This document shows, in pieces, positions 59,161-64,000 of a stretch of 64,000 nucleotides of DNA; position 1 is the stretch's first letter, and each line of letters opens with the position of its first letter. The notes beneath the pieces are model-generated. The model worked only from the letters and a program-made list of their open reading frames with translations, had not been told where the DNA came from and searched no databases. The position numbers and the translations under genes are program-made. Source of the stretch: Chimonanthus salicifolius (lineage: Eukaryota > Streptophyta > Magnoliopsida > Laurales > Calycanthaceae); the NCBI GenBank assembly GCA_013350335.1, contig CM023540.1:47103222-47167221 (forward strand), written 5' to 3'.

Positions 59161-60843
59161 GTTTTTAAAGTGTAAAATGCTCTTGTTTGATGGTTATTGA
59201 TTGCATGTGATGTTAGTACCCCATTGTTAAATTAAAATTGTACTAACTCCTTTCTCTTATTACTATAGTGTATATACTATTGTATTCACTTCCAGGCCGA
59301 CTCTATTGGTCGGGTACTGAGTGATCTCACTTTCAAGCCGATGCTATATTTGTCGGGCACTGAGTGATCTCGAGACTTTACTCAACATGTCAGATCTGGT
59401 CCTATCCAGAAGACAACCGAGAAGTGACCTAAGAATCTAGACCTAAGTCAATAAGTCAATCTGGTCAATGCCCAGAAGACAATATGAGTTTTGGACTCAA
59501 CACATTTTTACTTACTATATCTGTGGATTATTATAATTTAAAAAAGGATAGAAACCAAGTAGGAGACTCAATTCCATGTACCTTGGATATTTTTGGGAAA
59601 ATCAGTATGATTTCAAAATATTACTTGTGTGTATGTATTTGAATGATATGTATATTGATTGTGAACTTGTTGAACAGAGATCGCGATACCACACAGTTAC
59701 GGTGAGGGAACTTAACTATGCAGAAAATGTAAACAGGTTTTATTATGAGATGAGTCTTGAGTAATGAGTGGTTTCAGAATTGATGAACCCACTCATGTGC
59801 CTAAACATGATGCACTATGGTAAGAGTGCTTATGACGATTGTGAATATTATGATGTTGATCATATGAGATGTGACACTGCTTCCACGTACCTTTTACTAT
59901 TGAACCATCGCCGAGCTGAGGTGTCGGTTACGTCTACTGGACCAGGTGGGTCGATAGTGGCTGGCAATGTGTGTCAGTACCGTTTTGAGGTGTATACCGG
60001 AGATGTACTTGCAAGAATGTATTTTGACCGTGTCGGGACTTAATACTATTGGTGTCAGTATAGTATCTAGGGGTTACGTCGGATGACAGCAGTATTGGAA
60101 AGGAAATGATGAATTATGGGACTAACGATGATATTATGCTTATTTGTTATCAAGCATGAGATATTATTGCAACTGTTGATTATTGTGCTAACTTGTTGTT
60201 TACTTAAAACTGCACTGTTATATTTCATTCACTGGGCTAGTTAGCTCACCCCACTCACCTTTCAGGAGATGAACCCGAGAAGGAGAACCCTCTATTTCAA
60301 GCTTAGAGTGGATAAGCTGCGGCGTTGTTTTGGGATTCCCACTGAGGAGAATACCCTCATCTTTGCTTTCTGATTTTTGGAACCTCTTGCTTTTATAAAG
60401 TACCGAGTGTGGTACTTGATTTATATCAATGTTATGTATTAAAAACTACTATGCTTCTATAGTTACTCTGATGGTGATTGAATGGAAATTTCAATGGTTG
60501 GATTTATGTGTTTATACTTTGTGTTAATGATTCTGTGTCTATAGTTGGGTAGACTTATGGTATATGTTTGAGTCCACATGTTGGGATCATGTGTGACCTC
60601 AGGCCCAACTGTTGATCCGGCCCAGTTAGAATACTTGAGTTAGTTTAATTTCAAAAAAAAAAAAAATCAGTCGCGTTCCGGGCCCACCCTTCGGGTCGAG
60701 GCGTGACATGCACACCCCTTGCTTGCTTGATTACATCAATCCACTCAATTCGATTTAATCATGTAACTTTATGACATCATTAATGAAAATAGAAAAAATA
60801 AAATATGATAATGACTAAGCAATGACATGGAATTCTCGCCACT

Positions 60844-61760
60844 CAACATCAAGAGAGTGGATCCCGATTCCGGTAGCGGTTGCGTGGACTATATGGAAGG
60901 AAAGAAACTCTAGAATTTTTGAAAGAAAAGCTTCGGAAATTAGTGAACTCTGCCAAAAAAACGAATTGGAGATTGTGTGTCTGGCTCTTATCCCATAAGT
61001 CTTTCAATGCTTTTAGGGCTACCGATCTCCAGTTGTCTTGGGAGGGTTGCATGTTAGCTAGTTGTTTTAGACGGAAAGAGCAAATGGTTTGGGCTCCTCC
61101 ACCAAATGGGACCTTGAAATTTAATGTGGACGGAGCAGCTAGAGGCATGCTAGGGGCATACCCAGACCGGCTGGGATTGGGGGTATCCTTAGGGATCATC
61201 TGGGTCATTCTCATGTTGTCTTATCTAAATCTGTTGGAGTCAAAGACTCCAATGAGACATAACTTCTTAGTATCAGGAGAACCTTGATCTTAGGGGCGGG
61301 TATTGGAGGAGGGAAACTAGTGCTTGAAGGCAATTCGATAAATGCTATTAGGTGGGCCAAGGGATTGAAACGGCCTCCATGGAGGTTAGTTGCTATTGTT
61401 AGGGAGTTAGGGATTTGATCTCGGGCATGGAGGTCTCCTTTATGCATATCAGTAGGACTGCAAATGGAGTGACTGACTTCTTTACAAAGAATGGTGTTGA
61501 CGGCCGGATCACAGGCGTATTTCATCTTCCAGGAGATTAGTGCTTTTGACCTTTTTGAGTTTGTTGTTGTTTATTTTCTTTGTTGATCTTCTAGGAGTTT
61601 TGCGTTTTTGCATTTTTGCTTTTTGTTGTTGTATTTTACTTTTTTTGTTCTTTCTAGCTGTCTTTGCTTCTTTTTGGCCTAACCCTGTTAGGCCATTTGT
61701 ATTGGTTTTTATACTTTTCTTCCTATTAATATAGTTCAGTGTTACCGTTCAAAAAAAAAA
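60844..61760 (+). mobile_element. 5'-truncated L1 LINE with RNase H domain
   Basis: Flanked by tctcgccact at 60834-60843 and 61761-61770 (perfect 10 bp duplication), with a T-rich 3' UTR and A10 tail at 61751-61760. Translation over several frames gives AWTIWKERNSRIFE, then the RNase H block PPNGTLKFNVDGAARG, GIGGILRDHLGHSHVV, KDSNEAELLSIRR and LVLEGNSINAIRWAKG, with stops between. Plant L1 lineages with a C-terminal RNase H are known. Only about 0.9 kb of the 3' end was inserted. Confidence 0.9.
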
Positions 61761-61770
61761 TCTCGCCACT

Positions 61771-63053
61771 TCAGCTTTCTCCCTGCGTATGAGCCATCAA
61801 ATAAGAGCTTTAGAAGCCCAAAACATGCTCATATAAGTTCTAACCCATAATGCAATCATATGGGCTCAGAATTAGGTGTTTCTAAGCCCGTTAGATCTTT
61901 TAGAAAGCTCTTTCGTCCATGCATCGAAATTCTCATGGAATTAGAGAGCAATTTCTTCAATTTTATCCAATTGGGCTTCACATTCTTCTTTTGGATCAAT
62001 TGGGCTTTGGATGGCCTCATTATAATGCCATGTGAGTAGGGATTGCAATTTGGCCCATAAGTTAGACTTAAAGACCTATTCTGCAATTCATTGTATTTGG
62101 GGGTTGTCTTGCTAAATCCAAACTTGACTCATTAACATTTAAATTGTTTCAAAAGGTTAGCGGTCGCAGTCAAGTTCAAGTTAGGTTGGTTATAGGTAAT
62201 AATGGATTTTTTTTTTTTTTTTTTAACTTAACTCAACCTAATTTCTACAAAAAATAAAAAAAGTTGAGAAATTTTAATTTTAATAAAAAGTTAAAGATAA
62301 AGAGAATTTCCCTTTTCATGTGTAGCCATTGAACTCTAAAAAATGGAGACAATGGACTAAAGATTTTTAAATTTGAGATAAGGATTCAGTGATGAAAAAT
62401 GAAGTGTTTTAAGTAGTGCTTTTAATTTGCGTCGAAGTTAGATTCAAATCTAAGCCATTAGATTGTCACATATTCAAAAAACTTAATTATTTATCAATAA
62501 TATGAAAACAAAGTATTTCAATGTAGCTCTTTAATTTTCTCCTCTATTTGTTTAATATATCAAAACTCACAACAAGATTAAGAGGCATTCATTTATTTTT
62601 ACATTTTGTACTCTCTATAAAGATCTCAGGTGCCATTTACAATCTCTTTTATATGTTAAAACTTATTGTAAGATTAGAAATATTAATTTATGCTGTATTC
62701 TGTACCTCATAAGATGGGATATTATTCTCTAAGCTTCCATGTAATTTGCAATTTAAGCTTGATGAATTATAATTCAGGCCTTGTACTCCCAAATATTCTG
62801 AATAATGAGGGGAAAAATCAATTCGAGCAAGTAAAGGGTAAAGAATAAAAATCCATGCAAATGGTTCTTAATTTAAACACAATCATTAATGGGATAGAAA
62901 TTGGGTTTAACCACAACAAATTCAAATCACATATCTCACCAACCTAAGTTCTGAATAAGAAAGGTAAAAATAAATTCCATGCAGTAAAAGGTAAACAAGA
63001 GAAATCCATGAAAGTGGTGATTGTTCTCAACATGGAAACAGGCTCTTAGCAAC

Positions 63054-63055
<2 letters not shown>
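61771..63055. other. Intergenic DNA before the MRS2 gene
   Basis: No exon. AT-rich, with a T-run at about 62209-62224. The end nearest the gene may include its 3' UTR. Confidence 0.5.

Positions 63056-63096
<41 letters not shown>
63056..63096. repeat. (AG)20 microsatellite downstream of MRS2
   Basis: 41 bp uninterrupted AG tract about 120 bp past the stop codon of the minus-strand MRS2 exon, so it may lie in the 3' UTR (as CT in the mRNA). Confidence 0.95.
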
Positions 63097-63098
<2 letters not shown>

Positions 63099-63216
63099 CC
63101 ATTATGCATCCTTTAGTAAATGGACCAATGGAGAAATTTGGACATAAATAAAATAAATTTAGGACATCTAAAACACAATACAAATCACCATTCAATAACA
63201 GCTCAATAGAGTTGGT

Positions 63217-63447
63217 TCAAAGGGACAGTATTCTCCTATGTTTGAAATATAACATGAAAGCTGCGTAGATGAGAGCACAGCAGATTCCAGTCACAATAAG
63301 TACCCAATTGAAGTTAAATGGGTAATTGAAAAATGGTGGCTTAAAATTCATCCCGAAGACACCCGTCACGACTGTAAAAATTGCAGCCACAAAAGTTGCC
63401 GCCGTCAGTAGCAACTCAAATTGGATAAGCTGATTCTGAACATTGTC
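63217..63447 (-). CDS. MRS2: MRS2/CorA magnesium transporter, last exon (partial)
   Basis: The exon starts after acceptor CACAAACAG at 63448-63450 and ends with TGA at 63219-63217. It encodes 76 aa. It begins DNVQNQLIQFELLLTAATF, continues through the first membrane helix to the signature GMN (in VTGVFGMNFKPPFF), and then the second helix (WVLIVTGICCALIYAAFMLYF) and a basic tail KHRRILSL. GMN between two C-terminal helices forms the Mg2+ entry of CorA/MRS2/ALR channels, which act as pentamers in plasma, vacuolar, plastid or mitochondrial membranes. Upstream exons are not found before the window's right edge, so the preceding intron is at least about 550 bp. The wording is closest to the plant MRS2 group with ITGVCG-like second helices. 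Confidence 0.9.
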   Translation of the reverse strand, partial: DNVQNQLIQFELLLTAATFVAAIFTVVTGVFGMNFKPPFFNYPFNFNWVLIVTGICCALIYAAFMLYFKHRRILSL

Positions 63448-63450
63448 CTG

Positions 63451-63960
63451 TTTGTGCACAAAGGAAGACGAGATCAAAATATTATGTAGTTATTCATGTT
63501 AAGGATAGGAGAAACCTGAATATCATATCAGGAGGGATTACATAGTGCAATTATATTCAAAGGATCTCATGCATCACTATGCAGTATGATGGCCCATGAT
63601 TCAGTGGTGCATAATTGTTTGTGTACTCCACAAAATTATCCAGATAGGAATATCCCACCCATCCAATATTTGGCTTCATATGAATCAATTTTAGAGAACC
63701 ATCTCTCTTTCTTAATCATCCATTTGCAGAGCCTACGAGTACTGAAGCATGAGCCATACTGGGAAGTCCTGAGGATGATACCCAATGCATACCCTCAAAT
63801 GGAGGACCAAATTCATGCATTTCCTCTTCTCAACAGTTCTTACCAGTTTAATGTTGATGAAATCTTCAGTACCATCTATGTAATCTTTAAGCTGTATCAC
63901 CAATGGAGAAACAAATTAATCAATTTATTATAAAGGAAAAATATGAGCTGAAGAAGACTA
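63451..63960 (-). other. Intron of the MRS2 gene, no exon seen
   Basis: On the minus strand no coding block of the CorA family is recognisable here. A 115-codon plus-strand open frame (63586-63933) has no known similarity and is probably chance. Confidence 0.5.
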
Positions 63961-64000
63961 GGGGCTGTATTGGATTCGGAGAGAGGGGGTTCCCCTCAAG
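63961..64000. mobile_element. Start of a MITE cut by the window edge
   Basis: GGGGCTGTATTGGATTCGGA resembles the GGGCTGCGTTTGGATG end of the 31561 MITE. Only 40 bp is visible. Confidence 0.35.

Larger units (their letters stand above)
57483..60708 (+). mobile_element. 3.2 kb solo LTR, probably Ty3/gypsy
   Basis: It starts TGTAATACCCTG, ends GGCGTGACA, and is flanked by the perfect 5 bp duplication tgcac (57478-57482 and 60709-60713). A TATA box CCTATAAATGG lies at about 58262. The presumed leader downstream is GC-rich and holds a cluster of dyad motifs (58742-59160). No internal region remains. The start sequence is shared with the TRIM at 48661. TGTAATACCC starts are common in plant gypsy LTRs; that family call is inference. 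Confidence 0.88.

Noticed and set aside
60849..61214. 121-residue minus-strand frame
   Set aside because: It is antisense to the LINE RNase H sequence, which has clear protein similarity on the plus strand.
63586..63933. 115-residue plus-strand frame near the window end
   Set aside because: It lies in the intron of the minus-strand MRS2 gene, has no recognisable domain, and its composition fits random AT-rich DNA.

Overview
This is nuclear DNA from a flowering plant. All four recognisable protein genes are plant families, the introns are long with GT/AG ends, and most of the rest is plant-type transposon debris. I cannot name the species. Low gene density and a 12 kb intron point to a repeat-rich, probably woody, genome.

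Genes: (1) a mitochondrial ribosomal protein L15 gene (+, coding 5099-18134, four exons, 289 aa); its first intron is 11,977 bp and holds a dead L1 LINE, which itself contains an LTR-like insertion. (2) A STRUBBELIG-receptor-family leucine-rich-repeat receptor kinase (+, coding 22608-29223, 16 exons, 703 aa), with one exon per leucine-rich repeat and a kinase domain lacking key catalytic residues. (3) A mitochondrial glycine-rich RNA-binding protein (-, coding 35306-33283, four exons, 205 aa) with a 4.8 kb 5' UTR intron whose promoter lies near 40175. (4) The last exon of an MRS2/CorA magnesium transporter (-, 63447-63217), whose remainder lies beyond the right edge. The genes are functionally unrelated and form no operon or cluster.

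Mobile DNA: a solo LTR at 1219-2909 (target duplication gtaga); the LINE at 7300-13715; a Ty1/copia RNase H relic at 20320-20765; two tRNA-derived SINEs (31200-31398 and 43503-43666); a plastid ndhF fragment at 43262-43462; several MITEs; two miniature TRIM retrotransposons (41248-41736, carrying a nested hAT-like MITE, and 48661-49148); a complete 9.0 kb LTR element at 47893-56922 that encodes only a broken gag; a 3.2 kb solo LTR at 57483-60708 (target duplication tgcac); and a 5'-truncated LINE with an RNase H domain at 60844-61760 (target duplication tctcgccact).

Most unusual: a cluster of dyad motifs of the form TCGGA-NNN-TCCGA, mostly about 21 bp apart, in the presumed transcribed leader of the 57483-60708 LTR; and a copy-number-variable minisatellite of W-box plus MYB-core motifs directly upstream of the TATA box of the gag-only element. 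I saw no CRISPR array, rRNA, functional tRNA gene or clearly new protein system.
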